Counted from the first letter of the stretch, positions 26,364 through 35,580 are shown. The stretch is 64,000 nt of DNA from Thalassospira marina (GCF_002844375.1 NZ_CP024199.1:2182001-2246000); one strand, 5' to 3'. A program made the numbers and translations. The notes: generated from the sequence alone by a model not told the origin.

Positions 26364-26936
26364 ATGTATCTGCTCATCGATAATTATGACAGCTTCACAT
26401 TTAATTTGTGGCATTTTTTACGTGAACTTGGGCCCGAGGTCAAAGTTGTCCGCAACGACGAAATCAGCGTCGATGACGCGCTGGCAATGAAGCCCGAAGG
26501 AATCGTCATTTCGCCGGGCCCCTGCGACCCGGACCAGGCTGGTATCTGCGTTGATTTGATCAAGGCGGCGGCTGGCAAGGTAAAGCTTTTGGGCGTGTGC
26601 CTGGGCCATCAGGCGATCGGCGCGGCATTTGGCAGCGACGTTGTCCGTGCGCCGCACTGCATGCATGGTAAAACCGACGCCATGATCCATGAAGGCAAAA
26701 GCGTTTTCAAAGGCCTGCCCAACCCGGTGACCGCAACCCGGTATCATTCACTGGTGGTGGACCGCGCCACCCTGCCCGATTGCCTAGAAATCACCGCGCA
26801 CAGCAATGACGGGCTAATTATGGGGCTACGTCATCGTACCCATGAAATACATGGTGTGCAGTTCCACCCCGAAAGCATTGCGTCGGAACACGGCCACGAT
26901 CTTTTGAAAAATTTTATCGATTTCTCCGCCGCCTGA
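26364..26936 (+). CDS. trpG: Anthranilate synthase component II (glutamine amidotransferase)
   Basis: Releases ammonia from glutamine for TrpE. The 190-residue class I amidotransferase has the nucleophile Cys79 in LLGVCLGHQAIG and the His168/Glu170 pair in VQFHPESIASEHG, plus SPGPCDPDQAG for the oxyanion strand. Length is the usual one for a free-standing subunit. It opens the trpG-trpD-trpC series, 32 bases before trpD. A trpG product may also serve aminodeoxychorismate synthase (pabA role) if no separate pabA exists; the sequence cannot decide this. Confidence 0.96.
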   Translation: MYLLIDNYDSFTFNLWHFLRELGPEVKVVRNDEISVDDALAMKPEGIVISPGPCDPDQAGICVDLIKAAAGKVKLLGVCLGHQAIGAAFGSDVVRAPHCMHGKTDAMIHEGKSVFKGLPNPVTATRYHSLVVDRATLPDCLEITAHSNDGLIMGLRHRTHEIHGVQFHPESIASEHGHDLLKNFIDFSAA

Positions 26937-26968
26937 AGTGTCCGGAGCCAAAATAAAGGGAACATTCC

Positions 26969-28003
26969 ATGTCCACGGAACATGATCTCAAGCCGACACT
27001 GGCCAAAGTTGCCACTGGTGCAACCCTGAACGAACAGGAAGCCGAACAGGCATTTGATGTTTTGATGTCCGGTCAGGCAACCCCGTCACAGATGGGGGCA
27101 TTTTTGATGGCGCTGCGCCTGCGCGGTGAAACCATTGATGAAATCACAGGGGCCGCCCGTGTCATGCGGGCAAAGGCCACGGGCGTTACAGCCGCCCCCG
27201 ATGCCGTTGATACATGCGGCACCGGTGGTGATGGCAGCGGCACCTATAATATCTCGACAGCCGCCGCAATTGTTGCGGCTGCCTGTGGCGCAAAAGTTGC
27301 CAAGCATGGTAACCGGGCGGCATCTTCCAAATCCGGCTCGGCCGATGTTTTGGCGGCCCTTGGCGTCAATCTTGATGCCGATATGTCGCTTCTGGAAAAG
27401 TCGCTAAAGCAGATCAATCTGTGTTTCATGATGGCCCCGCGCCATCATTCGGCCGTGCGTCACGTTATGCCGACGCGTGTGGAAATGGGCACACGCACCA
27501 TTTTCAACCTGCTTGGCCCGCTTGCCAACCCGGCAAAAACCAAACGCCAGGTGATTGGCGTTTTCGCCAAAGACTGGGTCGAACCGATTGCCCATGTGCT
27601 TAACCGGCTTGGGTCCCAGCATGCATGGGTTGTGCATGGCGATAGCGGCCTTGACGAAATTTCCGTTACCGGCCCGACCTTCGTCGCTGAGGTCAAGGAT
27701 GGTTCCGTCACCACCTTTGAAATCAATCCGCAGGATTACGGTATCGCCCTGTCCACGATTGATGAACTGAAAGGCGGCGATGCGCACACCAACGCCACGG
27801 CGATCCAGGAATTGCTGGCTGGCAAAAAAAGCGCCTATCGCGATATTGTTCTGCTTAATGCTGCCGCCGCCCTTGTGGTAACCGGGGTTGCCAAAGATAT
27901 TGCCGATGGTATTGGCCGGTGCGAAACCGCGATTGACAATGGTAGTGCTGCCAAAACACTCGAACAGTTGGTGGTAATCTCGAATGAAGGAAACGCGGCA
28001 TGA
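26969..28003 (+). CDS. trpD: Anthranilate phosphoribosyltransferase
   Basis: Transfers phosphoribose from PRPP to anthranilate. The 344-residue protein shows the glycine-rich PRPP loop DTCGTGGDGSGTYNIST, then VAKHGNRAASSKSGSADVL, RHHSAVRHVMPTR, and IFNLLGPLANPA. All are standard for TrpD. An AGGGA site precedes the ATG. The stop overlaps the trpC start by four bases (ATGA at 28000-28003), implying coupled translation. Confidence 0.97.
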   Translation: MSTEHDLKPTLAKVATGATLNEQEAEQAFDVLMSGQATPSQMGAFLMALRLRGETIDEITGAARVMRAKATGVTAAPDAVDTCGTGGDGSGTYNISTAAAIVAAACGAKVAKHGNRAASSKSGSADVLAALGVNLDADMSLLEKSLKQINLCFMMAPRHHSAVRHVMPTRVEMGTRTIFNLLGPLANPAKTKRQVIGVFAKDWVEPIAHVLNRLGSQHAWVVHGDSGLDEISVTGPTFVAEVKDGSVTTFEINPQDYGIALSTIDELKGGDAHTNATAIQELLAGKKSAYRDIVLLNAAAALVVTGVAKDIADGIGRCETAIDNGSAAKTLEQLVVISNEGNAA

Positions 28004-28797
28004 GCGACGTTCTTGAAAAAATCTGCAACGACAAACGCGATCATGTCAGCGCCTGCAAAGCCCGTAAATCGCTGGCAGAGCTTTCTGCTGCGGCGGCAGC
28101 GCAGTCTGCTCCGCGTGGTTTTATCGCGTCACTTGAAAAATCAATTGCCGCTGGCCGCTATGGGCTGATTGCCGAAATCAAAAAGGCATCGCCATCAAAG
28201 GGACTGATCCGGGCTGATTTCAACCCGCCTGCACTGGCACAGGCCTACCAGGCTGGTGGGGCAAGCTGCCTTTCGGTTCTTACCGATATTCCCTATTTTC
28301 AGGGTGACGATTCCTATCTGGTGGCGGCGCGTGCCGCGGTTGACCTGCCAGTATTGCGCAAGGATTTCATGATTGACCCCTATCAGGTGACCGAAGCCCG
28401 CGCGCTTGGTGCGGACTGCATCTTACTGATCATGGCCGCCCTTGAAGACAGTCAGGCAGCAGAGCTGGAATCCCTCGCCCATGAGCTGGGTATGGATGTT
28501 CTGGTCGAGGTGCATAACGCACCGGAACTTGAGCGCGCGCTTAAACTGAAATCAAAGCTGATCGGCATAAACAACCGAAATCTAAAGACTTTGGAAGTTT
28601 CACTGACAACGACCGAACAGCTTGCAGCAATGGTTGACGATGATCGTTTGCTGGTCGCGGAAAGCGGCATTTTCACCCCGGCCGATCTCGAACGCATGGG
28701 CAAGGTTGGTGCAAAATGCTTCCTGATTGGTGAAAGCCTGATGCGCCAGGATGACGTTGAGGCAGCAACACGCACCCTGTTGGCTAAACCCGCCTGA
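28000..28797 (+). CDS. trpC: Indole-3-glycerol-phosphate synthase
   Basis: Closes the indole ring from carboxyphenylaminodeoxyribulose phosphate. The 265-residue TIM barrel is monofunctional (no fused TrpF). Visible family motifs are IAEIKKASPSKGLIR, LPVLRKDFMIDPYQV, EVHNAPELERAL, IGINNRNLKTLEV and LVAESGIFTPADL. It starts within the trpD stop codon and is followed after 74 bases by moaC, so trpGDC and moaC may be one transcript. Confidence 0.97.
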   Translation: MSDVLEKICNDKRDHVSACKARKSLAELSAAAAAQSAPRGFIASLEKSIAAGRYGLIAEIKKASPSKGLIRADFNPPALAQAYQAGGASCLSVLTDIPYFQGDDSYLVAARAAVDLPVLRKDFMIDPYQVTEARALGADCILLIMAALEDSQAAELESLAHELGMDVLVEVHNAPELERALKLKSKLIGINNRNLKTLEVSLTTTEQLAAMVDDDRLLVAESGIFTPADLERMGKVGAKCFLIGESLMRQDDVEAATRTLLAKPA

Positions 28798-28871
28798 CGG
28801 ATTGTGCGATCTGACCCCACGATTCTTGACCTGATCTGATCTACCCTGATCTGCCGAAACCGGATGCGATA

Positions 28872-29351
28872 ATGACCAGCAAACTGACCCATTTTGACGA
28901 AGGCGGTAACGCCGTGATGGTTGATGTATCAGCCAAAGCCGTAACGACGCGCACCGCAACGGCCAAAGGCCGTGTGATGATGCAACCCGCCACGGCAGAA
29001 CTGATTGCAAACCATGGTCATAAAAAAGGTGACGTTCTGGCCATTTCGCAACTGGCGGGCATTATGGGCGCAAAGCGCACCTCGGACCTGATTCCCCTTT
29101 GCCATCCCCTGCCTCTTGACTCGGTATCGGTCACGCTGACGCTGGCTGAAAACGAACCAGCCGTTGAAATCACCGCTACCTGCAAAACATCGGGCAAAAC
29201 CGGGGTAGAGATGGAAGCCCTGACGGCAGTATCGGTTACGGCGCTGACAGTTTTTGACATGTGCAAGGCCGTTGATAAGACCATGCAGCTTACGGATATC
29301 CGCGTCGTTTATAAAGAAGGCGGAAAATCAGGCACTTTCGTTGCCGATTAA
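28872..29351 (+). CDS. moaC: Cyclic pyranopterin monophosphate synthase accessory enzyme MoaC
   Basis: Acts with MoaA in the first stage of molybdenum cofactor synthesis (GTP to cyclic pyranopterin monophosphate). The 159-residue protein has the conserved RTATAKGRVMM, LAISQLAGIMGAKRTSDLIP followed by LCHPLPLDSV, GKTGVEMEALTAVSV and DMCKAVDK. Length matches the family. It continues the trpGDC line after 74 bases. In many alphaproteobacteria moeA would come next before lexA; here there is only a 229-base gap holding the lexA promoter. Confidence 0.96.
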   Translation: MTSKLTHFDEGGNAVMVDVSAKAVTTRTATAKGRVMMQPATAELIANHGHKKGDVLAISQLAGIMGAKRTSDLIPLCHPLPLDSVSVTLTLAENEPAVEITATCKTSGKTGVEMEALTAVSVTALTVFDMCKAVDKTMQLTDIRVVYKEGGKSGTFVAD

Positions 29352-29507
29352 CACAATTGCGGGCAATTTTCCTGGCCCCAAAACGCCGTTTATTCATCAT
29401 GAAATGCGCTGATCAAATTCCTGTCGGCATTCCAACAATGCGCATGCCTGATCAGTGTTCGGTGCAAAACAGACACGTTTTTGGTGTCCTTCCCCCTTGC
29501 AAGACGC

Positions 29508-29536
29508 TTGACCGACGATCAGAACCAAAGTAGAAC
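29508..29536 (+). promoter_or_regulatory. lexA promoter overlapped by a LexA (SOS) box
   Basis: TTGACC (29508-29513) and TAGAAC (29531-29536) with a 17-base spacer form a promoter 45 bases before lexA. The direct repeat GAAC-N7-GAAC at 29522-29536 is the alphaproteobacterial SOS box (GTTC-N7-GTTC on the other strand) and covers the -10 element, so LexA binding would block its own gene. This is a direct match to the known site for this class. Confidence 0.85.
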
Positions 29537-29580
29537 ATTAATGTATTCGATTTGTTCTTATTTGGGTTTGGGAAAATGCC

Positions 29581-30294
29581 ATGCTGACGCGCAAGCAATA
29601 TGAATTGCTGGTCTATATCGACAATCACCTTCGCGATCACGGTATTTCACCTTCATTCGACGAAATGAAGGAAGCGTTGAACCTTAAATCCAAATCGGGC
29701 ATCCATCGCCTGATTACCGGCCTTGAAGAACGCGGCTTCATTCGCCGCCTTGCGCACCGGGCCCGCGCCCTTGAAGTGTTGCGTCTTCCCGACAATAACG
29801 AGGATGAAGCACCGGCAACGCCCAGCAGCGCACGGGTCACGCCCATTTCATCGGCGCGGAAAACAACCCATCGTCCGGCCATGGTGCCATCGGCCTTTTC
29901 CGAAATTCAGGAAAGCGTTTCCCTGCCCCTTTATGGCCGGATTGCAGCAGGTACACCAATTGAAGCCCTGCGTGACCAAAGCACCCATGTACAGGTGCCT
30001 GCGGCCCTTCTGGGCACGGGTGAACATTACGCGCTTGAGGTTTCGGGCGATTCAATGATCGAAGCCGGTATTCTTGATGGCGATACGGTTTTGATCCAGC
30101 GTTGCGAACATGCCAATGACGGCACCATTGTTGTTGCCCTTGTCGATGACAGCGAAGCAACCCTGAAACGTATCAAGCGGGGTCTGGGCCAGGTGTTGCT
30201 GGAACCGGCCAATGCCCGTTACGAAACCCGCGCCCTGCCGCCTGAACGTGTTCAAATCCAGGGCCGGCTTATTGGCCTGTTGCGCCAGTATTAA
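29581..30294 (+). CDS. lexA: LexA repressor, self-cleaving serine protease
   Basis: Represses the SOS regulon and cleaves itself when RecA filaments form. The 237-residue protein has an N-terminal winged-helix domain (1-70: GISPSFDEMKEAL, LKSKSGIHRLITGLEERGF). A polar linker follows, then the cleavage site Ala123-Gly124 in RIAAGTPIEA, and the catalytic Ser158 in GDSMIEAG with Lys196 in ATLKRIKR. All residues for autocleavage are present. It is longer than E. coli LexA (202) because of the linker, as is usual for alphaproteobacteria. The promoter carries a LexA box. comEC converges on it with an 18-base gap. Confidence 0.97.
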   Translation: MLTRKQYELLVYIDNHLRDHGISPSFDEMKEALNLKSKSGIHRLITGLEERGFIRRLAHRARALEVLRLPDNNEDEAPATPSSARVTPISSARKTTHRPAMVPSAFSEIQESVSLPLYGRIAAGTPIEALRDQSTHVQVPAALLGTGEHYALEVSGDSMIEAGILDGDTVLIQRCEHANDGTIVVALVDDSEATLKRIKRGLGQVLLEPANARYETRALPPERVQIQGRLIGLLRQY

Positions 30295-30312
30295 CCACAC
30301 CTTTCGGGCAGA

Positions 30313-32481
30313 TCAGCGACCGCCAATCACAATCCAGGGCCAATTACCGCTGGTCTGCCGTACCGTTTCATAATGCGCTGGTGCCTGCCCGTTTTCCAGA
30401 TAAACGGCAACACCACCCTGCCACCACAAAACATCATCATCAATCACAAGCGGTGATCGGGTGCATGATTTGCGCACATGTTTCGGGAAATCCTGTTTCA
30501 GGGTCACAATCACGTCGGCATGACGACAAAGATAAAATGGATCAGAAATTTTTTCTGAAATTACAATTACTTTTCCATTCTTTTTAAGCCAGCACCTTTC
30601 AAATTCACAACGCTGATCGGCACTGATTTTGGCATCAAAACCTGTGCCAAAACGTGCATTCCAGATATCGCGGTGAAAGCTGCTGGCACGGCTGTTAAAT
30701 GTCAGCCCGTCATTGTCATCCCTTACCAATGCCCAATCTTTTTGATCCCCGCCAATGAGCAGATCTGGCGTTTTCGCCGTAATGACAAAAATGACGGCGG
30801 CCCCCATTGGCACAATTGCAATTGGCCATAGCACGCGGCGCTGCCAGATCAGCACCCATAACAATGCCAGCAGAGCACAAATAACAGCCAAGGCCGATGG
30901 CTGCGCAATATGCCAAAGCCCCCAATCCTGCCCGGCTATAAAGTGCGCCAAACCAATCAACATATCCAGTCCGGGGGAAAGCACGGCAAGGGCCGCAGCC
31001 TGCAGGCCAAAAGGCAGCAAAACCAGCACTGCGACAACACACGGCATAATCCAGAATGCCATCAGGGGAATCGCAACCAGGTTTGAAATCACACCCAAAA
31101 ACGAAATCCGCCCAAAATGAAACCCGATAATAGGGGCTGTTACCGCCGTCACCATGACCCCGGTGACCAGCAAAACAAAAAGATAGCGCCCTGCCCGCTG
31201 CCACAGCGGCAAATCACGCTGCCCGGCGATTAAAAGCGCCCCACGCCCCTGATAAAACGCCACCAGCACGGTGACCGCAGCAAAAGAAAGCTGAAAGCTG
31301 GCCCCTAAAATGGCATCAGGCCGCAACACCATCACCGTAATGGCGGCAATCGCGACCAGGCGAAGCGAAATGGCGCGCCGGTCCATAAGAACGGCAAACA
31401 GAACAATCGCAGTCATCACAAAGGCACGCTGGGTTGGTACCGTCGCCCCTGACAACAGCAGATACAATGCCCCAATGACAAAGCCCGCAACGGCTGCCCA
31501 TTTTTTAATGGGGTGCCGTAAGGCAATGGATGGGACCAAGGCCAAACCAAACCGGACCACAAAAAACACCACGCCACATAACAGCCCCATATGCAGCCCG
31601 GATATTGCCAGCAAATGGGCCAGCCCTGATTTTCGCAAATCCTCTGCCAGATCCGGCGGCACGCCGCCGCGCTCGCCGACCAGGATGGCATTGGTCAAAC
31701 CGGCCTTTACCGGCTCCAGCCCGGCATTAATCTGCGTCATAATCGTCAATCGTGTATTTTCAACCAGACCAGACAAATACTCACCCAACGTCGCATCATG
31801 GGCCGGGATGATCTGAAAACTCTGTCCAAGGGCGAAACCCGTGGCACCAATGCCATCGAAATAGAGGTTCCGGGCGAAATCCGGGTCGCCTGGCGTTTCC
31901 GGCACACTTAAGGGAAACAGCTTTGCCTTACCGGCAAAACCATCACCAGGACGTGCCACAACATCCCCCAGGACAGATATCCTGACCCTGTCGGGCACCT
32001 GTTCATCATCCAGCCCATCAATATGGGCAGGTTCCATAATCAAACGGGTGCGACCATCCCGTGGCTCAGCCGAAAGAATTTTGCCCTGCAAATCTTCGAC
32101 ATAAACCGGTTTGAGCAGGACTGGGCCCTGTAGCCGGTAAAGATGCGCCTGCACAACCACACCGCCCAGAATGGCGGCAGCGAACATCAGGCAACAGAAA
32201 AACGCGATAACATGATGACGACTCAGCCATAACCCGGCTGCCGCCAGCAGCAGGGCAAAAAACAACAAATAGTCCGAAGGTTGCGCCAGGAGCGAAAAAT
32301 AAACCGCCTGACCCAACCCAAGGAACATGGCAAATGACAAAATCCACTTTTCACGGTCATCGGCCAACGCTGTTGCAACATGCTCAAAAACAACGTTAAG
32401 ACCTTGAAAAAAAGTAATTTGCTGCCATCTTATTCGACGAATGTTTAATGGTATAGCGCGCCTCGGGCTTTTATCTATCAT
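30313..32481 (-). CDS. comEC: ComEC/Rec2 family DNA-uptake channel protein
   Basis: Predicted inner-membrane channel for single-stranded DNA in transformation. From ATG 32481 the protein is 722 residues. It has an N-terminal membrane and soluble region, then the competence domain with the hallmark LAISGLHMGLL near residue 295 and about ten membrane helices to roughly 570. The C-terminal part (DLLIGGDQKDWALVR and a region ending in NWPWIVIGGR) lacks the HxHxDH metallo-lactamase motif of Bacillus ComEC; a different small domain takes its place. A TTG at 32544 would lengthen it slightly. It is divergent from gltX. Whether this organism is naturally competent cannot be told from this window. Confidence 0.88.
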   Translation of the reverse strand: MIDKSPRRAIPLNIRRIRWQQITFFQGLNVVFEHVATALADDREKWILSFAMFLGLGQAVYFSLLAQPSDYLLFFALLLAAAGLWLSRHHVIAFFCCLMFAAAILGGVVVQAHLYRLQGPVLLKPVYVEDLQGKILSAEPRDGRTRLIMEPAHIDGLDDEQVPDRVRISVLGDVVARPGDGFAGKAKLFPLSVPETPGDPDFARNLYFDGIGATGFALGQSFQIIPAHDATLGEYLSGLVENTRLTIMTQINAGLEPVKAGLTNAILVGERGGVPPDLAEDLRKSGLAHLLAISGLHMGLLCGVVFFVVRFGLALVPSIALRHPIKKWAAVAGFVIGALYLLLSGATVPTQRAFVMTAIVLFAVLMDRRAISLRLVAIAAITVMVLRPDAILGASFQLSFAAVTVLVAFYQGRGALLIAGQRDLPLWQRAGRYLFVLLVTGVMVTAVTAPIIGFHFGRISFLGVISNLVAIPLMAFWIMPCVVAVLVLLPFGLQAAALAVLSPGLDMLIGLAHFIAGQDWGLWHIAQPSALAVICALLALLWVLIWQRRVLWPIAIVPMGAAVIFVITAKTPDLLIGGDQKDWALVRDDNDGLTFNSRASSFHRDIWNARFGTGFDAKISADQRCEFERCWLKKNGKVIVISEKISDPFYLCRHADVIVTLKQDFPKHVRKSCTRSPLVIDDDVLWWQGGVAVYLENGQAPAHYETVRQTSGNWPWIVIGGR

Positions 32482-32576
32482 CCGCTGTGGTGCAACAGCA
32501 TTACGAATATGATATAGCGTGCACGCCAAATGTCTTAACGACAAGCGACAACATCCAGAAAAAATGGATAAAGCGA

Positions 32577-33986
32577 ATGACGGTTGTTACCCGTTTTGCC
32601 CCGTCTCCGACCGGGTTCCTGCATATTGGTGGTGCACGTACCGCCCTTTATAACTGGCTTTATGCCAAACATACCGGCGGCAAATTTCTGCTGCGTATTG
32701 AAGATACCGACCGGGAGCGTTCGACCCCCGAAGCTGTTGATGCGATTTTTGCCGGTTTGAACTGGCTGGGCCTGAACGCTGACGAAGAACCCGTCATGCA
32801 GTTCGCCCGCCGCGACCGCCATGCTGAAGTTGCCCATAGCCTGGTTGAAGCCGGCAAAGCATATTTTTGCTATTGCTCGCCCGAAGAACTGACCGAAATG
32901 CGCGAAAAAGCCCGCGCAGAAGGCCGCCCGATGAAGTATGACGGCCGCTGGCGCGATCGCGATGCGAGTGAAGCCCCTGAAGGTGTTAAACCTGTCGTAC
33001 GCCTGAAGGCCCCACTTGAGGGTGATTCTGTTATTAATGACCAGGTTCAGGGTGAAGTACGGGTGGCGAACGACCAGCTCGACGACTATATCATCCTGCG
33101 TGCCGATGGCACTCCAACCTACATGCTGTCTGTTGTGGTCGACGACCACGACATGGGCATTACCCACGTTATTCGCGGTGATGATCACTTGACCAACGCA
33201 TTTCGCCAGAAAGCGCTTTATGACGCGATGGGCTGGGATGTCCCCACCTTTGCGCATATTCCGCTGATTCACGGACCGGACGGGGCCAAACTTTCCAAGC
33301 GCCATGGGGCACTTGGGGTTGAAGCCTACCGTGACGAAATGGGTTTCCTGCCAGAAGCAATCAATAACTATCTGTTGCGTCTGGGCTGGGGGCACGGCGA
33401 TGACGAAGTCATTTCTACCGACCAGGCAATTGAATGGTTTGACATTGCCGATGTCGGCAAGGGTGCATCACGTTTTGACTTCGCGAAACTCACCAATCTG
33501 AACGGAATTTATATACGTCAGGCTGATGATGCTCGACTGGCAGAGCTGATTGCACCTGCCATTGCAGCTGAAATTGGGCTTAGCAATTTAGATGCAGTGC
33601 AGAAAGAAACCTTGATCAAGGGCATGTCAGGGCTTAAAGAAAGAGCCAAGATCCTTACCGAGTTGGCTCAATCAGCCACTTTCTATGTCACAAACGGCGT
33701 ACTGTCTTTCAATGACAAGGCACAGGCATTGATCGACGGAGCTCCCGCCGGATTGTTTGCTGCTCTGGCAAATGAACTGGCTGGTCTTGATACATGGCAG
33801 GAAGAAGCCATTGAGGCTGTTGTCAAGCAGTTAGCAGAAAGCAAGGACCTGAAACTGGGCAAAGTCGCCCAGCCTTTGCGCGCTGCTTTAACAGGCTCCA
33901 ATTCTTCACCGGGCATTTTTGAAGTTATGCATGTGCTCGGCAAACCCGAAACGCTGAACCGTCTCAAAAAATTCGAGGCGGCATAA
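32577..33986 (+). CDS. gltX: Glutamate-tRNA ligase
   Basis: Charges tRNA-Glu (and possibly tRNA-Gln, if the organism uses the amidotransferase route). The 469-residue class I synthetase has the HIGH-type motif in RFAPSPTGFLHIGGART, the KMSKS-type motif as AKLSKRHGALG, and a C-terminal anticodon-binding helical domain. The frame is open to 32487, but the ATG at 32577 gives the family start MTVVTRFAPSPTG. It is divergent from comEC. The last third (about 33500-33985) uses more TTA and AGA codons than the rest, although the protein stays normal. Confidence 0.95.
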   Translation: MTVVTRFAPSPTGFLHIGGARTALYNWLYAKHTGGKFLLRIEDTDRERSTPEAVDAIFAGLNWLGLNADEEPVMQFARRDRHAEVAHSLVEAGKAYFCYCSPEELTEMREKARAEGRPMKYDGRWRDRDASEAPEGVKPVVRLKAPLEGDSVINDQVQGEVRVANDQLDDYIILRADGTPTYMLSVVVDDHDMGITHVIRGDDHLTNAFRQKALYDAMGWDVPTFAHIPLIHGPDGAKLSKRHGALGVEAYRDEMGFLPEAINNYLLRLGWGHGDDEVISTDQAIEWFDIADVGKGASRFDFAKLTNLNGIYIRQADDARLAELIAPAIAAEIGLSNLDAVQKETLIKGMSGLKERAKILTELAQSATFYVTNGVLSFNDKAQALIDGAPAGLFAALANELAGLDTWQEEAIEAVVKQLAESKDLKLGKVAQPLRAALTGSNSSPGIFEVMHVLGKPETLNRLKKFEAA

Positions 33987-34020
33987 CAGCAATAAAAAAC
34001 ATCGGGAAACTTTAGTCTGT

Positions 34021-34049
34021 TTGCGCTTTGTGCGCTGCGGCATTATGCT
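34021..34049 (+). promoter_or_regulatory. Candidate promoter of gltA
   Basis: TTGCGC (34021-34026) and TATGCT (34044-34049) with a 17-base spacer lie 46 bases before the gltA ATG; a GGAAGG ribosome-binding site follows at about 34082-34087. Confidence 0.45.
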
Positions 34050-34095
34050 GCACACAATCGAAAACCATGTTCGTTAACAGGGAAGGAAAAAAGTC

Positions 34096-35403
34096 ATGGC
34101 TCAAAATTCCAAGACTTCCCATACCGTGACGCTAACCGACAACTCCAACGGCAAGTCGTACGAGCTTCCGGTTCTTGAGGGAAATATTGGACCGTCGGTC
34201 ATCGATATCCGCAAACTTTATGCTGATACCGGTTACTTCACCTATGACCCCGGCTTTACCTCGACTGGTAGCTGTGAATCGACGATCACCTATATCGATG
34301 GCGACAAGGGTATCCTGCGTCACCGTGGCTATGCGATCGACGATCTGGCTGAAAAAGCTGACTTCCTTGAAGTTTGCTACCTGCTGCTGTACGGCAACCT
34401 GCCGAACACCGCAGAACGTGACAAATTCCGTGGCGACATCACCATGCACACCATGGTGCATGAACAGATGCGCAACTTCTATAACGGCTTCCGTCGTGAC
34501 GCCCACCCGATGGCAATCATGTGCGGTTCTGTTGGTGCGATGTCTGCTTTCTATCATGACAGTACCGACATCAGCGACCCGAACCAGCGCCTGATTTCGG
34601 CTTATCGCCTGATCGCGAAAATGCCGACGATCGCTGCTATGGCGTACAAATACTCCATCGGCCAGCCGTTCCAGTACCCGAACAACAACCTTTCATATGC
34701 AGAAAACTTCCTGTCTATGATGTTTGGTGTTCCGTGTGAGAAATACGAAGTTAACCCGGTTCTGGCAAAAGCAATGGATCGTATCCTGATCCTCCATGCT
34801 GACCATGAACAGAATGCTTCGACCTCGACCGTTCGTCTGGCCGGTTCTTCGGGTGCGAACCCGTTTGCCTGTATTGCTGCTGGTATTGCCTCGCTTTGGG
34901 GTCCGGCACATGGCGGTGCGAACGAAGCCGTTCTGAAGATGCTCAACCAGATCGGTGATGTGAAAAACATTCCCGAGTTCGTGAACAAAGCCAAAGACAA
35001 GAACGATCCGTTCCGTCTGATGGGCTTTGGTCACCGGGTTTACAAAAACTATGACCCGCGCGCCAAAGTTATGCAGGCGACCTGCCATGAAGTTCTTAAG
35101 GAACTCAATGTTCAGGATCCGCTTCTTGACGTTGCACAGGAACTTGAACGCATCGCTCGCGAAGACGATTACTTCGTCGAAAAGAAACTGTACCCGAACG
35201 TCGATTTCTATTCGGGCATCATTTTCAAGGCGATGGGCATTCCGGAAAGCATGTTCACCGTTCTGTTCGCAGTCGCCCGTACGGTTGGCTGGATTGCCCA
35301 GTGGAAGGAAATGATCGAAGATCCTTCACAGAAAATCGGCCGTCCGCGTCAGCTGTTCACCGGCGATGTCGAACGCGAATTCAAGGAAGTCGATGCCCGT
35401 TAA
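34096..35403 (+). CDS. gltA: Citrate synthase
   Basis: Condenses acetyl-CoA (supplied by the pyruvate dehydrogenase encoded at 9-14.5 kb) with oxaloacetate at the entry of the TCA cycle. The 435-residue type II enzyme shows the catalytic His in WGPAHGGANEAVL, the His in GFGHRVYKNYDPRA, and the Asp in NVDFYSGIIFKAM. It uses a narrow codon set (GTT, GGT, CTG, CGT), which suggests high expression. It is preceded by a likely promoter and closed by a strong terminator, so it is a single-gene transcript. Confidence 0.97.
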   Translation: MAQNSKTSHTVTLTDNSNGKSYELPVLEGNIGPSVIDIRKLYADTGYFTYDPGFTSTGSCESTITYIDGDKGILRHRGYAIDDLAEKADFLEVCYLLLYGNLPNTAERDKFRGDITMHTMVHEQMRNFYNGFRRDAHPMAIMCGSVGAMSAFYHDSTDISDPNQRLISAYRLIAKMPTIAAMAYKYSIGQPFQYPNNNLSYAENFLSMMFGVPCEKYEVNPVLAKAMDRILILHADHEQNASTSTVRLAGSSGANPFACIAAGIASLWGPAHGGANEAVLKMLNQIGDVKNIPEFVNKAKDKNDPFRLMGFGHRVYKNYDPRAKVMQATCHEVLKELNVQDPLLDVAQELERIAREDDYFVEKKLYPNVDFYSGIIFKAMGIPESMFTVLFAVARTVGWIAQWKEMIEDPSQKIGRPRQLFTGDVEREFKEVDAR

Positions 35404-35457
35404 TCACGGTTTGCATCCCTTCCTGCTCAGCTTCCATAGCTGATCGCAGATCTCAAG

Positions 35458-35486
35458 CTCCCTGCCCCACGGCAGGGAGTTTTTTT
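35458..35486 (+). terminator. Terminator downstream of gltA
   Basis: CTCCCTGCC (35458-35466) pairs with GGCAGGGAG (35471-35479) around CCAC, followed by seven T. Confidence 0.95.
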
Positions 35487-35507
35487 ATCGCCCACCTTCG
35501 GGGCAAC

Positions 35508-35538
35508 AAAAAAGCCCCCGCCTGATGACGGGAGCTTT
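35508..35538 (-). terminator. Terminator downstream of gloA
   Basis: On the minus strand AAAGCTCCCGTC pairs with GGCGGGGGCTTT through two G-U pairs around a short loop, followed by TTTTTT. It would end the long minus-strand envelope cluster. Confidence 0.7.
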
Positions 35539-35580
35539 GTCTGTATGATTGGGTATTCTGCCTATTCAGCGAAATGCTGA

